Of a DNA stretch of 64,000 nt, positions 53,294-63,771 are shown piece after piece (the stretch's first letter is position 1; the number at the start of each line of letters is the position of its first letter). Source of the stretch: VRUE01 sp963727465 (GTDB taxonomy: Bacteria; Actinomycetota; Thermoleophilia; Solirubrobacterales; 70-9). A program made the translations under genes and the position numbers. The DNA lies in contig CAVSGL010000012.1 of assembly GCA_963727465.1 (NCBI GenBank), positions 186,001 to 250,000 on the forward strand. Direction: 5' to 3'. Below the pieces are notes generated by a model. It did not search any database. It was not told the origin of the DNA and was given only the letters and a program-made list of their open reading frames with translations.

Positions 53294-54600
53294 TCTCGCC
53301 GGCCCGGGCGCTCGCCTACGAGACGGTCCGGGCGACCTTCGAGCAGGACGCGCGCACGGAGCGCTTCTTCCGCGAGGCCGCCGACCGCGAGGGGCTGGCC
53401 GGTCGCGAGCGGGCGCAGGCGCAGCGGCTGGCTTACGGGGCGGTGCAGCGCCGCGGCACCATCGACGCGGCGATCGAACGCCTGGCGGAGCGCTCGATCC
53501 GCCTGCTCGATCCGCCGGTGCTGGCCGCGCTGCGCCTCGGCCTCTACGAGCTGCTCTTCGCCGACGCGACGCCCGACCACGCCGCGGTCGACCAGGCGGT
53601 CGAGCTGGTCAAGGCGGCCCGGGCGGCGCACGCCGCCGGCCTGGTCAACGCGGTGCTGCGCCGCGCCGGGCGCGAGCGCGAGCAGCTCGTCGCCGCGCTG
53701 CTCGAGGACGACTCGACCCCGGAGTCGGCCTCCGTCGCGCACTCGGCGCCGTTGTGGCTGGCGCGCACGTGGTGGCGGGAGCTGGGCGCCGACTCGGCCC
53801 GTTCGCTGCTCGCCGCCTGCAACGAGCCGGCCGAGACGGCGTTCCGCCTCAGCACGCCCCACACGCCGGCCGAGTCGCTGCTGGCGCTGCCCGAGATGCT
53901 CGTCGTCGAGAAGATCGACGAGGAGATCCTGCGGCGGGTCGCCGCCGGCGAGCTGACGCCGCAGAGCCGCGGCTCGGCCGCCGTGGTCGAGCTGCTCGAC
54001 CCGCAGCCCGGCGAGCACGTGCTCGATCTCTGCGCCGGCCCGGGGATCAAGACCGGCCAGATCGCCGCCCGCATGGGCGACCGCGGCGAGGTGATCTCGG
54101 TCGAGCGCGACCCGGAGCGGGCAGCCGAAGTCGCCGGCCAGGCGCGCCGCCTCGGCTTGCGCTGCATCACCGTGGTCGAGACCGACGCGGCGGAGCCGGG
54201 GATGAAACCGGGCTTCGACCGGGTGCTGGTCGACCCGCCCTGCTCGGACCTCGGCGCGCTCGCGTCCCGGCCCGACGCCCGCTGGCGCAAGTCGCCGCGG
54301 GCGATCGAGCGCCTCGTCGAGCTCCAGGGCCGGATCCTCGCGCGCGGGCTGGAGGCGCTTCGCCCCGGCGGCACGCTCGTCTACTCGACCTGCACGATCT
54401 CCCGCCGCGAGGGCGAGGACCGGGTCGCGGCGCTGGAGCGGCGGGCGGACGCCGGCGAGCTGCCGGCCTTCGCCGTCGACGATCTCGGCGCCCTCGAACC
54501 CACGCTCGCCTCGGCCCACGACCCCCGCTGTCTCCAGCTTCGCCCCGACCGCGACCGCACCACCGGTTTCTTCGTCTGCCGCTTGAGAAAGGATGATTGA
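53290..54600 (+). CDS. rsmB: 16S rRNA (cytosine-967-C5) methyltransferase
   Basis: 436 residues from TTG 53290 (TTGA overlap with fmt). Residues 1-135 are a NusB-like RNA-binding domain (ALRLGLYELLFADATPDHAAV, quoted in part). The C-terminal NOL1/NOP2 methyltransferase has the SAM motif LDLCAGPGIKTGQIA and the two catalytic Cys in VDPPCSDLGAL and YSTCTISRREGED. The def-fmt-rsmB order is widely conserved. Confidence 0.95.
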   Translation: MISPARALAYETVRATFEQDARTERFFREAADREGLAGRERAQAQRLAYGAVQRRGTIDAAIERLAERSIRLLDPPVLAALRLGLYELLFADATPDHAAVDQAVELVKAARAAHAAGLVNAVLRRAGREREQLVAALLEDDSTPESASVAHSAPLWLARTWWRELGADSARSLLAACNEPAETAFRLSTPHTPAESLLALPEMLVVEKIDEEILRRVAAGELTPQSRGSAAVVELLDPQPGEHVLDLCAGPGIKTGQIAARMGDRGEVISVERDPERAAEVAGQARRLGLRCITVVETDAAEPGMKPGFDRVLVDPPCSDLGALASRPDARWRKSPRAIERLVELQGRILARGLEALRPGGTLVYSTCTISRREGEDRVAALERRADAGELPAFAVDDLGALEPTLASAHDPRCLQLRPDRDRTTGFFVCRLRKDD

Positions 54601-54625
54601 CGCGGATGGATGCTAGAAATCGGAA

Positions 54626-54856
54626 GTGGGAGGGGTGCAAGGGGTGAAGAAACGAGCCAAGTGCCCGAGCTGCGGCGAGCCCTGGCTGCGCCCGACTCAG
54701 CTGCCCGGCCGCATGCGCTGCGTGTACTGTCTCCAGCGCTTCGAGCTCGTCTCGCAGTGCCCGAACTGCGGCGAGCACCAGACGATCGCGAGGATGAGCA
54801 GCACCGAGGACATGACCTGCCAGACCTGCGGAGATTCGATGTTGAGGCCGATTTGA
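54626..54856 (+). CDS. Small zinc-ribbon protein
   Basis: 76 residues with four CxxC pairs (CPSC, CVYC, CPNC, CQTC): two complete zinc ribbons and little else. GTG 54626 lies six bases after TAGAAA, a -10-like box; two more in-frame GTGs follow. Not recognised as a named family. Its place between rsmB and rpe, with TTGA overlap into rpe, makes it real. Nucleic-acid binding or a protein scaffold is plausible. Confidence 0.7.
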   Translation: MGGVQGVKKRAKCPSCGEPWLRPTQLPGRMRCVYCLQRFELVSQCPNCGEHQTIARMSSTEDMTCQTCGDSMLRPI

Positions 54857-55539
54857 GCGAGCGCATGGCGGAGCTCCTGGGGGAGCGGCGAGTCGCTCCG
54901 TCGATCCTCTCGGCCGACTTCTCGCGGCTCGGCTCCCAGGTCGAGGACGTGCTCGACGCCGGGGCGCGGGTGATCCACGTCGACGTGATGGACGGGCACT
55001 TCGTCCCGCCGATCACGATCGGGCCGCTGGTCGCCGCCTCGATCGCCGACCGCGTCCACGCCGCCGGCGGCGCGATCGACGTGCACCTGATGATCGAGGC
55101 GCCGGAGCGCCACGTCGAGGCCTTCGCCGCGGCCGGGGCCGACTCGATCACCTTCCACGAGGAGGCGACCCCGCACGCCAACCGCACGCTCGCCGCGATC
55201 CGCGAGCTCGGCTGCCTGGCCGGGATCGCGATCAATCCCGGCACCCCGGTCGAGGCGCTCGCCGAGCTGCGCGGCCACGCCGACATCGCCCTCTGCATGA
55301 CCGTCAACCCCGGCTGGGGCGGCCAGGCCTTCATCGACGGCTCGGTCGAGAAGGTCGCGCGGCTCACACAGGCGATCGGGCCGGCGAAGGTCGAGGTGGA
55401 CGGCGGCATCGACGCGGCCACCGCCAAGCCGACCGCGGAAGCGGGAGCCTCGCTGTTCGTCGCCGGCTCGGCCGTCTTCGGCGCCGAGGATCCCGCCGCC
55501 GCCTACGCCGAGATCGCCGCTGCGGCGGGAGCGGCCTGA
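54853..55539 (+). CDS. rpe: Ribulose-phosphate 3-epimerase
   Basis: 228 residues. Interconverts ribulose 5-phosphate and xylulose 5-phosphate. TIM-barrel motifs: VAPSILSADFSRLG, HVDVMDGHFVPPITIGP with two metal ligands, HLMIEAPE, MTVNPGWGGQAFI and EVDGGID. TTG 54853 overlaps the zinc-ribbon stop; ATG 54865 is the alternative. Supplies pentose phosphates, also used by riboflavin synthesis encoded further along. Confidence 0.95.
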   Translation: MSERMAELLGERRVAPSILSADFSRLGSQVEDVLDAGARVIHVDVMDGHFVPPITIGPLVAASIADRVHAAGGAIDVHLMIEAPERHVEAFAAAGADSITFHEEATPHANRTLAAIRELGCLAGIAINPGTPVEALAELRGHADIALCMTVNPGWGGQAFIDGSVEKVARLTQAIGPAKVEVDGGIDAATAKPTAEAGASLFVAGSAVFGAEDPAAAYAEIAAAAGAA

Positions 55540-55548
55540 GGCGAGCCG

Positions 55549-56304
55549 GTGCCCCAGGGTCAGCCGCCGGGCGTCGTCCGCCTCGCCCTGCTGGCACTGG
55601 CGATCCTGCTGCTGCTCGCGGCCGGCACCGCCGGCTACGCGATCACCGAGAACGTCTCGGTCGGCTTCGGCTTCATCTGGTCGCTCGACACCGTGGCGAC
55701 GATCGGCTCGATCCCGGAGCCGGCGAGCAGCGCCGGCCGGATCGTCAAGGTGGCGCTGATCGTGCTCGGTGTCGGTACGCTCTTCTACGCCCTCGTGACC
55801 ACGGTCGAGTTCTTCGTCGCCGGTCACCTCTCCGGCCTGCTCGACGAGAGAAGAGCTTTGAAGAAGATCGACTCGCTCACCGACCACGTGCTCGTCTGCG
55901 GCTTCGGCCGCGTCGGCCGCCAGGTCGCGCGCGACCTGCGCGAGGCGGGGCGTGACTTCGTCGTCATCGACACCGACGTCGAGGGCACCCGCGAGCACGC
56001 CGAGGCGACCGGCGCGGCGATCATCCACGGCCACGCCTCCGACGACGACGTTCTGCATCGGGCGGGGATCATGCGGGCGAGCGGCCTGATCGCCTGCGTC
56101 GACGACGACGCCGAGAACGTCTTCATCACGCTCAGCGCCCGCGAGCTGCGCGCCGACCTGACGATCGTCGCCCGCGCCGGCGTCGAGGAGACCGAGCGCA
56201 AGCTGCGCCGCGCCGGCGCCGACCGCGTCGTCTCCCCCTACAAGGAGAGTGGCACCGAGATGGTTCGCCTCGCCCTCGGCAGCGAGCGTCCGTCGACCGC
56301 GTAG
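55549..56304 (+). CDS. Two-TM potassium channel with RCK domain, atypical filter
   Basis: 251 residues. TM1 (about residues 11-31), pore loop, TM2 (about 63-90), then an RCK (TrkA_N) domain with the Rossmann motif VLVCGFGRVGRQVARDL, D at the end of strand 2 (VVIDTDVEG) and SDDDVLHRAGI. The pore loop reads SLDTVATIGSI, where K+ channels have TVGYGD, so the filter Tyr/Phe and Asp are absent. Either a divergent channel or a sensor. Ten bases after rpe; convergent with the K+/H+ antiporter. Confidence 0.82.
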   Translation: MPQGQPPGVVRLALLALAILLLLAAGTAGYAITENVSVGFGFIWSLDTVATIGSIPEPASSAGRIVKVALIVLGVGTLFYALVTTVEFFVAGHLSGLLDERRALKKIDSLTDHVLVCGFGRVGRQVARDLREAGRDFVVIDTDVEGTREHAEATGAAIIHGHASDDDVLHRAGIMRASGLIACVDDDAENVFITLSARELRADLTIVARAGVEETERKLRRAGADRVVSPYKESGTEMVRLALGSERPSTA

Positions 56305-56310
56305 CGCCGC

Positions 56311-58128
56311 TCAGTCGCGCTGCGGCCGGGCCACGGGCACGACCAGCGTGCCGGCGGCCTCCTGCCACCAGGAGCGCTCCGCCTCGGCGATGCTCGGGCG
56401 CAGGGCGCGCCGTTCGCACCAGCGGGCCAGCGCCCGGCGGCTGCCGATGCCGACGTGGCTGCCGCTGGTGATCGCGAAGCGGCCGTCGGCGAGGGCGACG
56501 AGGGCGCCGGGCTCGTCGCGCCGCGTGCGCAGGCGCTCGCGCACGGCGATGCCGTCGATCTCCTCGGGCCGCGCCGGGTCGCCCGCCAGGGTGTGGCCGG
56601 GTCGCACCGAGAACACCTGCGGCGCCCCGCGCGGCGGCAGCAGCAGAGGCGCCGGCTCGCCCAGCGGGCCCTCGCGCCAGCGCTGCGTCAGCCGCTCGAC
56701 CTCCTCGCGCTGCGGCTCCTGGACCAGCAGGTGCAGCTCGTCGCCGGGCTCGATCCTGGTCGAGCCGCGCGGGGCGATCGCGCGGCCGCCGCGGACGATC
56801 AGGTGGATCAGCGCCTCGCGCGGCAGCCCCAGCTCACGCACCATGAGGCCGGCCGCGGCGTCCCCTTCGTGCACCCGCCACGAGATCAGCTCGCCGCCGA
56901 GCTCGCGCACCATGCCGACGTCGGCCACCGGCGTCGGCAGCGCGGGCTCGGTGCTGGTCACGCCGAGCCGGCGCGCCAGCGGCTCGATCGTCGCCCCCTG
57001 GATCACGGTCGAGGTGAGGACGACGAAGAAGACGACGTCGAAGATCAGCGTCGACTCGGCGACGCCGGAGACGACCGGGAAGGTCGCCAGCCAGATCGGG
57101 ATCGCGCCGCGCAGGCCGGCCCAGCCGAGGATCGTGCGCTCGCGCAGGTTGAGGCCGCCGAGCTGGGTGACGAGCAGCGTCGCCAGCGGCCGGGCGAGGA
57201 AGATCAGGACGACCGAGAGCAGCAGCCCCTTGCCGGCGACGTCCCAGAGCTGGCTCGGGAAGACGAGCAGGCCGAGCAGGAAGAAGAGGCCGATCTGGAC
57301 CAGCCAGCTGAGCCCCTGGTGGAAGGAGACGACGGTGCTGCGCGCCGGCAGCGAGCCGGTTCCGAGGACCAGCGCGGCGACGTAGACGGCGAGGAAGCCG
57401 GAGCCCCCCGCGACCTCGGCGACGCCGTAGGAGATCGCCGCCGTGGCCAGCGTCGCCACCGGGTAGAGCCCCTGGGTGGGCAGCTCGACCTGGGCGATCG
57501 CGCGGCGGGCGAACCAGCCGGCGGCGAGGCCGAGCGCGGCGCCGAGGCCCATTTTGACGACGAAGGCGAGCGCCATGTCGGCGGCTCCGTAGGAGGGGCC
57601 GAGGATCCATTCGCCGAAGCCGACGACGAGCAGCAGCGCGACCGGGTCGTTCATTCCCGACTCGCCCTCGAGCGTGCGCGCGAGCCGGCGCTCGAGCCGC
57701 GAGCCGCGCAGCACGGCGAAGATCGCCGCCGAGTCGGTCGCGGCGACGGCGGCGCCGAGGATCAGGCCCTGGAGGGTGCTCAGGTCGAAGATCCAGATCG
57801 CCGCCGCGCCCGTCGCCATCGCGGTGAGGAAGGTGCCGACGGTGGCGAGGCCGATCGCGGTCCCGATCACCGGGCGGATCTCGTGCCAGCCAGCGGTCAG
57901 GCCGCCCTCGAAGAGGATCAGCACGAGGCCGATCGTGCCGGCGGTCTGCGCGGCGCGGTAGTCGCTGAACTCGACCCCGCCGATCCCTTCGGAGCCGACC
58001 AGGATGCCGAGCCCGAGGAAGAGCAGCAGACCCGGCACGCGCACGCGGTCGGCCGCCAGGGCGGCGCCGATGCCGGCGGCCAGCAGGGCGCCGACGATCA
58101 GGATCAGCTCGGCGTCGTGACCCTCCAC
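56311..58128 (-). CDS. CPA1-type K+/H+ antiporter with RCK_C domain (CvrA/NhaP2-like)
   Basis: 605 residues. About 12-13 membrane helices to residue 390, with the ion-binding stretch AAVAATDSAAIFAVL and ESGMNDPVALLLV of the CPA1/NhaP family. Residues 400-475 are an RCK_C (TrkA_C) domain, and a CorC-like C-terminal region follows, the layout of CvrA/NhaP2. Exchanges K+ or Na+ for H+. Its end meets the K+ channel end six bases away, so two K+-related genes converge here. Confidence 0.92.
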   Translation of the reverse strand: MEGHDAELILIVGALLAAGIGAALAADRVRVPGLLLFLGLGILVGSEGIGGVEFSDYRAAQTAGTIGLVLILFEGGLTAGWHEIRPVIGTAIGLATVGTFLTAMATGAAAIWIFDLSTLQGLILGAAVAATDSAAIFAVLRGSRLERRLARTLEGESGMNDPVALLLVVGFGEWILGPSYGAADMALAFVVKMGLGAALGLAAGWFARRAIAQVELPTQGLYPVATLATAAISYGVAEVAGGSGFLAVYVAALVLGTGSLPARSTVVSFHQGLSWLVQIGLFFLLGLLVFPSQLWDVAGKGLLLSVVLIFLARPLATLLVTQLGGLNLRERTILGWAGLRGAIPIWLATFPVVSGVAESTLIFDVVFFVVLTSTVIQGATIEPLARRLGVTSTEPALPTPVADVGMVRELGGELISWRVHEGDAAAGLMVRELGLPREALIHLIVRGGRAIAPRGSTRIEPGDELHLLVQEPQREEVERLTQRWREGPLGEPAPLLLPPRGAPQVFSVRPGHTLAGDPARPEEIDGIAVRERLRTRRDEPGALVALADGRFAITSGSHVGIGSRRALARWCERRALRPSIAEAERSWWQEAAGTLVVPVARPQRD

Positions 58129-58139
58129 AGGACGCCCGC

Positions 58140-59534
58140 CTACGTCTGCTCGTCGATCGTCGCGAGCTGGATCTCGATCTCCTCCGGCGAGCCCGGCTGC
58201 GGCACGTCCTCGGCGCGCTCGCGCGGCCGCCTGTAGACGTAGTAGAGCAGCGAGAAGAGGACGCCGGCGGCGAGCAGGAAGCCGATCTCGACGCGGCGGA
58301 ACTCGTCGCCGACGAGCGGTACGAAGTTCCAGCCGATGAAGAGGGCGGCGCAGCCGATCCAGCGGACCGCGGCGCGCCGCACCTGGCCCTGGGCGACGCA
58401 GGCCTGGTTGACCGTGACCGAGGAGAGGTAGAGGCCCATGCCGAGCGTGACCAGCAGCAGCCCCTCGCGGTCGTAGCTGAACTTCTTGCTGAAGGCGATC
58501 TGCATCGCGGTCGGCCCGACCGCCGCCATGAAGACGAGCGCGAGCGCGGTGAACGCGGCGAGGCCGAGCAGGACCATGCGGACCGTGCGGCGGAACTCCG
58601 CCTCCCCCTCGGCGGTGCCGCTGGTGTGCAGCCTGGTCAGGTGGGGGAGGATGCTGGTCGAGACCGCCTGGAAGAGCTGTAGCGGCGCCCGCGCGATCAT
58701 CAGCACGTTGAAGATGAAGCCCGCCGCCGCGGCGCCCTCGAGCCCGCGCACGACCAGCGGGCCGGCGTTGAGGAAGGCCTGTTCGCTGAACATGATCACC
58801 AGGACCGCCGCGGCGAACCCCGTGCCGTGCTTGAGCGAGAATCCCGCATCGCCCGCCTCCTCCTCGTCAGCGTCGCCGGCCTCCGCCGTTGCCTCGTCGC
58901 GGCCGCGCTTCGCCCGCCGGGCGAAGGCGAAGGGGACGACCATCAGGCTGAGCGCCGGGGCCGCGACGATGCCAATCGCGACTGCCGACTGGCCACTGAG
59001 CACGCTGATTGCGACCAGCACGGCGAAGATCGTGCGGAAGCACGATTCGGAGAGGATCAGCGCGACGAAGAGGCCGAAGCGCTGGGCGCCGGCGAGGAAG
59101 CCGCGGGCGAAGTAGCTCGCGGCGTAGAAGAGGACGGCCGAGAAGAAGACCCAGTAGAGCGTTTCGTTGCCCTCCAGCAGGCCGTCCTGGATCGGCCCGC
59201 GCAGGGCGAGCGCGAGCACCGCGAAGATCAGGCCCAGCCCGAGCTGGATCGTCGCCGCCACCCGCATCGTGCTGTCGACCGCTTCGCCCTTGGTCCGGTG
59301 TTCGGAGATGTGCCGCGAGAGCAGCTGTTCGATCGGCCGGTAGAGGGTCGAGATCGTGATGAAGACGGCCGACCAGAGCACCGTGATCTGTCCGTAGTCG
59401 GGCTTGGAGAGCACGTGCGAGGCGATCAGGAAGTAGGCGTAGGTGATCAGCCCGGTGAGGCCGACGCCGATCGCGAGGAAGCTGGCCAGGCGACCGTACT
59501 CCGCGGTCGCCGATCCGCCCTTGCCCTCGCTCAT
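58140..59534 (-). CDS. Polysaccharide flippase (Wzx/MOP family)
   Basis: 464 residues, 12-14 membrane helices, with an acidic cytoplasmic loop (EATAEAGDADEEEAGDAG) in mid-protein. Pattern LASFLAIGVGLTGLITYAYFL at the start, RPIEQLLSRHISEHR after TM2. Members move lipid-linked sugars across the membrane. ATG overlaps the stop of the glycosyltransferase upstream (ATGA on this strand), a strong sign that the sugar made there is handled here. The frame is open further upstream but only as a shadow of the glycosyltransferase. Confidence 0.85.
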   Translation of the reverse strand: MSEGKGGSATAEYGRLASFLAIGVGLTGLITYAYFLIASHVLSKPDYGQITVLWSAVFITISTLYRPIEQLLSRHISEHRTKGEAVDSTMRVAATIQLGLGLIFAVLALALRGPIQDGLLEGNETLYWVFFSAVLFYAASYFARGFLAGAQRFGLFVALILSESCFRTIFAVLVAISVLSGQSAVAIGIVAAPALSLMVVPFAFARRAKRGRDEATAEAGDADEEEAGDAGFSLKHGTGFAAAVLVIMFSEQAFLNAGPLVVRGLEGAAAAGFIFNVLMIARAPLQLFQAVSTSILPHLTRLHTSGTAEGEAEFRRTVRMVLLGLAAFTALALVFMAAVGPTAMQIAFSKKFSYDREGLLLVTLGMGLYLSSVTVNQACVAQGQVRRAAVRWIGCAALFIGWNFVPLVGDEFRRVEIGFLLAAGVLFSLLYYVYRRPRERAEDVPQPGSPEEIEIQLATIDEQT

Positions 59535-60508
59535 CGGCCGCGCTCGTAGTGGGAGGGCTCGACCTCCAGCGCCAGCTCGACCCGGCGCACCCGCTCGAAG
59601 ACCCGTTGGGTCATCACGCGCTGGCCGGCGAGCAGGTCGCCGATCACGCCGAGGGCGAACAGCTGTAGGGCGGCGATGAAGAGCACCGCGCCGAGGATCA
59701 GCGACTGGATGTGGCCGCTGGAGTCGCCGTTGAAGATCCAGTCGATCAGGAAGGGCAGCCAGGCCGCGAGCGCGAGCAGCGCGACGATCGCCCCCGCCGC
59801 GGCGAAGACGCGCAGCGGCTCGTAGCGGGCGTAGATGCGCAGGATCGAGAGCGCGTTGCGGCGCACGTAGGAGCCGGTCGAGCCGAACAGGCGCGACTCG
59901 CGCGTCTGCGGGTTGGTCGCGACCTCGACCTGGTCGACCGTGACCAGCATCTTGCCCGCCTGGATCAGGCTCTCCAGGGTGTAGGTGAAGTCGTCGACGA
60001 CGAGCAGCCCCAGCGCCGCCTCGCGGTTGTAGGCGCGGAAGCCGGAGGTCGTGTCGGCGATCGCCGTGCCCGAGAGCCGCCGCACGACGGCGCTGCCGAG
60101 CCTCTGTAGGCGCTTCTTGCGGGCGGAGAAGTGCTCGATCGTCTCCACGCGGCGGTCGCCGACGACCATGTCGGCCTCGCCGGCGAGGATCGGCGCGACC
60201 AGCTTCGGCACGTCGGCGCCGCTGTACTGGTTGTCGGCGTCGGTGTTGACGACCACGTCTGCGCCGAGCTTGAGGCAGGCGTCGAGCCCGGCCTGGAAGG
60301 CCGAGGCGAGGCCGCGGTTGCCGGTCAGGCGGACGATGTGCTCGACCCCGCACTCGCGGGCGACCTCGGCCGTGCGGTCGGTCGAGCCGTCGTCGATCAC
60401 GAGCAGCTCGACCGCGTCGAAGCCGTCGATGCGGCGCGGCAGCGCCGCGACCGTCTCCGGCAGCGTCGCCTCCTCGTTGAGGCAGGGGATCTGGACGATC
60501 AGCTTCAT
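59531..60508 (-). CDS. GT2 glycosyltransferase, polyprenyl-phosphate sugar synthase type
   Basis: 325 residues. GT-A fold at the N-terminus: IPCLNEEATLPETVAALP, the donor-binding VIDDGSTDRTAE, DADNQYSG as the DxD-like metal site, and DTTSGFRAYNREA. Two membrane helices (about residues 230-255 and 265-292) close the protein, as in DPM1/GtrB-type synthases that load a sugar on undecaprenyl or polyprenyl phosphate. Forms an operon with the flippase. The start lies in a short region shared with the ribD promoter. Confidence 0.9.
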   Translation of the reverse strand: MKLIVQIPCLNEEATLPETVAALPRRIDGFDAVELLVIDDGSTDRTAEVARECGVEHIVRLTGNRGLASAFQAGLDACLKLGADVVVNTDADNQYSGADVPKLVAPILAGEADMVVGDRRVETIEHFSARKKRLQRLGSAVVRRLSGTAIADTTSGFRAYNREAALGLLVVDDFTYTLESLIQAGKMLVTVDQVEVATNPQTRESRLFGSTGSYVRRNALSILRIYARYEPLRVFAAAGAIVALLALAAWLPFLIDWIFNGDSSGHIQSLILGAVLFIAALQLFALGVIGDLLAGQRVMTQRVFERVRRVELALEVEPSHYERGR

Positions 60509-60540
60509 GCGGGGCCGCTCAGGGTATCCCCGCCCGCGGC

Positions 60541-60583
60541 GCGGTAGAGGTTTGCACCGCTATGCGGGCCAAACCTCTACCGC
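60541..60583. repeat. Inverted repeat in the glycosyltransferase-ribD gap
   Basis: Perfect 14-bp arms GCGGTAGAGGTTTG (60541-60554) and complement (60570-60583), with an inner CCGC-TAT-GCGG stem. It lies between divergent starts, so it is not a simple terminator. Confidence 0.7.
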
Positions 60584-60596
60584 GGTGGGGAGTACC

Positions 60597-60614
60597 ATTG
60601 ACTGACTTGTCAAT
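60597..60614 (+). promoter_or_regulatory. Operator-like palindrome before ribD
   Basis: ATTGAC-6-GTCAAT, just after a TACCAT -10-like box (60593-60598) and four bases before the ribD ATG. No FMN riboswitch is present, so this may be the control site. Confidence 0.45.
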
Positions 60615-60618
60615 CAAT

Positions 60619-61845
<1,227 letters not shown>

Positions 61846-61846
61846 G

Positions 61847-62452
61847 GTGTTCACCGGGCTGATCGAGGACGTGGGCACGGTCGAGTCGGTCGATGCCGGC
61901 GGCGACGGGGCGCGGCTGCGGATCGCCACCCGGCTCGCCGCGGAGATCGAGCCCGGCGACTCGGTCGCCGTCAACGGCGCCTGTCTGACCGCCACGGCCG
62001 TTGACGGCGACGGCTTCGCGACCGAGGCGATGAACCAGACGCTCGCGGTGACCGCGCTCGGCGCGATCGAGCCCGGCGCGCGGGTCAACCTGGAGCTGGC
62101 GATGAAGGCCTCGGAGCGGCTCGGCGGCCACATCGTCCAGGGCCACGTCGACGGCGTGGGCGAGGTGGCCGCGGTCGAGGAGGACGGCTTCGCCCGGCGC
62201 CTGCGGGTCGAGCTGGACCCCGGGTTGCTGCGCTACGCGGTCGAGAAGGGCTCGGTCGCGCTCGACGGCGTCAGCCTGACGATCGCGGATTTGGGCGAGT
62301 CTTGGCTCGTCGTTTCCCTGATTCCCGAGACCCTGGAGCGGACCAACCTCGGCGAGGCCGAGCCCGGGCGCAAGATCAACGTCGAGTGTGACGTGATCGC
62401 CAAGCACGTCGAGCGGTTGATGTCACCATTCGCTGGAAAGGATCGGATGTGA
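61847..62452 (+). CDS. ribE: Riboflavin synthase, alpha chain
   Basis: 201 residues. Two lumazine-binding barrels: MFTGLIEDVGTVESVDAGG with DSVAVNGACLTATAVD, then GGHIVQGHVDGVGEV with VALDGVSLTIADLG. Dismutates two lumazines to riboflavin. GTG start one base after the ribD stop; GTGA overlap with ribBA. Confidence 0.96.
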   Translation: MFTGLIEDVGTVESVDAGGDGARLRIATRLAAEIEPGDSVAVNGACLTATAVDGDGFATEAMNQTLAVTALGAIEPGARVNLELAMKASERLGGHIVQGHVDGVGEVAAVEEDGFARRLRVELDPGLLRYAVEKGSVALDGVSLTIADLGESWLVVSLIPETLERTNLGEAEPGRKINVECDVIAKHVERLMSPFAGKDRM

Positions 62453-63771
62453 GCCAGATGGCGGAGACGCAGAGACAAGAGTCGGAGCAGGCGGCGGGCG
62501 AGAGCCCGTTCGCGACGATCGAGGAGGCGATCGAGGAGATCCGCCGCGGCCGCATGGTCGTCGTCTGCGACGGCGAGGACCGCGAGAACGAGGGCGACCT
62601 GGTGATGGCGGCGCAGTTCGCCACGCCCGAGGCGGTCAACTTCATGGCCAAGGAGGCGCGCGGCCTGATCTGCCTGGCGCTGACCGCGGAGCGCTGCGAG
62701 CGGCTCGGCCTCAACCTGATGGCGGCGAAGAACGAGGCGCCGCTCCAGACCGCGTTCACGGTGACGATCGAGGCCGCCGGCGGGGTCAGCACGGGGATCT
62801 CCGCCCACGACCGCGCCCACACGATCCAGGTCGCGATCGACCCGAGCTCGGGACCGCGCGACATCGTCGTCCCCGGGCACATGTTCCCGCTGCGGGCCAA
62901 AGACGGCGGCGTGCTCGAGCGCACCGGCCACACCGAGGCGAGCGTCGACCTCGCGCGGCTCGCCGGCCTGACCCCCGCCGGGGTGATCTGCGAGGTGATG
63001 AACGACGACGGCACGATGGCGCGCGTCCCCGACCTGATCCCCTACTGCGAGAAGCACAACCTGAAGATGGTCACGGTCGCCGACCTGATCGCCTACCGGC
63101 GCCGCACCGAGAAACTGGTCGAGCGCGTCGTCGACACCGGCCTGCCGACCGCCTTCGGCGACTTCACCGCGGTCGGCTACCGCTCGCTGGTCGACGACAA
63201 ACACCACGTCGCGATGGTCAAGGGCGACGTCGCGGGCGCCGAGGACGTGCTCGTCCGCGTGCACAGCGAGTGCCTCACCGGCGACGTCTTCCACAGCATG
63301 CGCTGCGACTGCGGCGAGCAGCTCGCGGCGGCGCTGGGGATGATCGAGCGCGAGGGCCAGGGCGTGCTGCTCTACCTCTCCCAGGAGGGGCGCGGGATCG
63401 GCCTGCTCAACAAGCTGCGCGCCTACAAGCTCCAGGAGGAAGGGTCCGACACGGTCGAGGCCAACCTCAAGCTCGGCCTGCCAGCGGACCTGCGCGACTA
63501 CGGGATCGGCGCCCAGATCCTCGGCGACCTCGGCCTGACCAGCATCCGCATCCTCACCAACAACCCGAAAAAGATCGTCGGCCTCGAGGGCTACGGCCTC
63601 TCGGTCAGCGAGCAGGTGCCGATCGAGTCGGCGCCCAACGCCCACAACGAGGACTACCTGCGGGCCAAGCGCGACAAGATGGGCCACACCCTGCACCACC
63701 AGGGCCTCGCCTTCGACGAAGAGATGATCCACGACGAGGAGGAGCGCGACGCCGGGAGCGCCGGTGGCTGA
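62449..63771 (+). CDS. ribBA: DHBP synthase / GTP cyclohydrolase II fusion
   Basis: 440 residues. RibB half: DGEDRENEGDLVMAA, and GISAHDRAHTI with the substrate site, HTEASVDLARLAG. RibA half from about residue 225: VRVHSECLTGDVFHSMRCDCGEQL with three zinc Cys, QEGRGIGLLNKLRAY, and LTNNPKKIVGLEGYGL. Supplies both precursors of lumazine. GTG start coupled to ribE. The tail overlaps ribH by eight bases. Confidence 0.97.
   Translation: MSQMAETQRQESEQAAGESPFATIEEAIEEIRRGRMVVVCDGEDRENEGDLVMAAQFATPEAVNFMAKEARGLICLALTAERCERLGLNLMAAKNEAPLQTAFTVTIEAAGGVSTGISAHDRAHTIQVAIDPSSGPRDIVVPGHMFPLRAKDGGVLERTGHTEASVDLARLAGLTPAGVICEVMNDDGTMARVPDLIPYCEKHNLKMVTVADLIAYRRRTEKLVERVVDTGLPTAFGDFTAVGYRSLVDDKHHVAMVKGDVAGAEDVLVRVHSECLTGDVFHSMRCDCGEQLAAALGMIEREGQGVLLYLSQEGRGIGLLNKLRAYKLQEEGSDTVEANLKLGLPADLRDYGIGAQILGDLGLTSIRILTNNPKKIVGLEGYGLSVSEQVPIESAPNAHNEDYLRAKRDKMGHTLHHQGLAFDEEMIHDEEERDAGSAGG

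Noticed and set aside
60509..60618. FMN (RFN) riboswitch before ribD
   Set aside because: Only about 110 bases are available, filled by an inverted repeat and a small palindrome; the conserved RFN blocks are absent.
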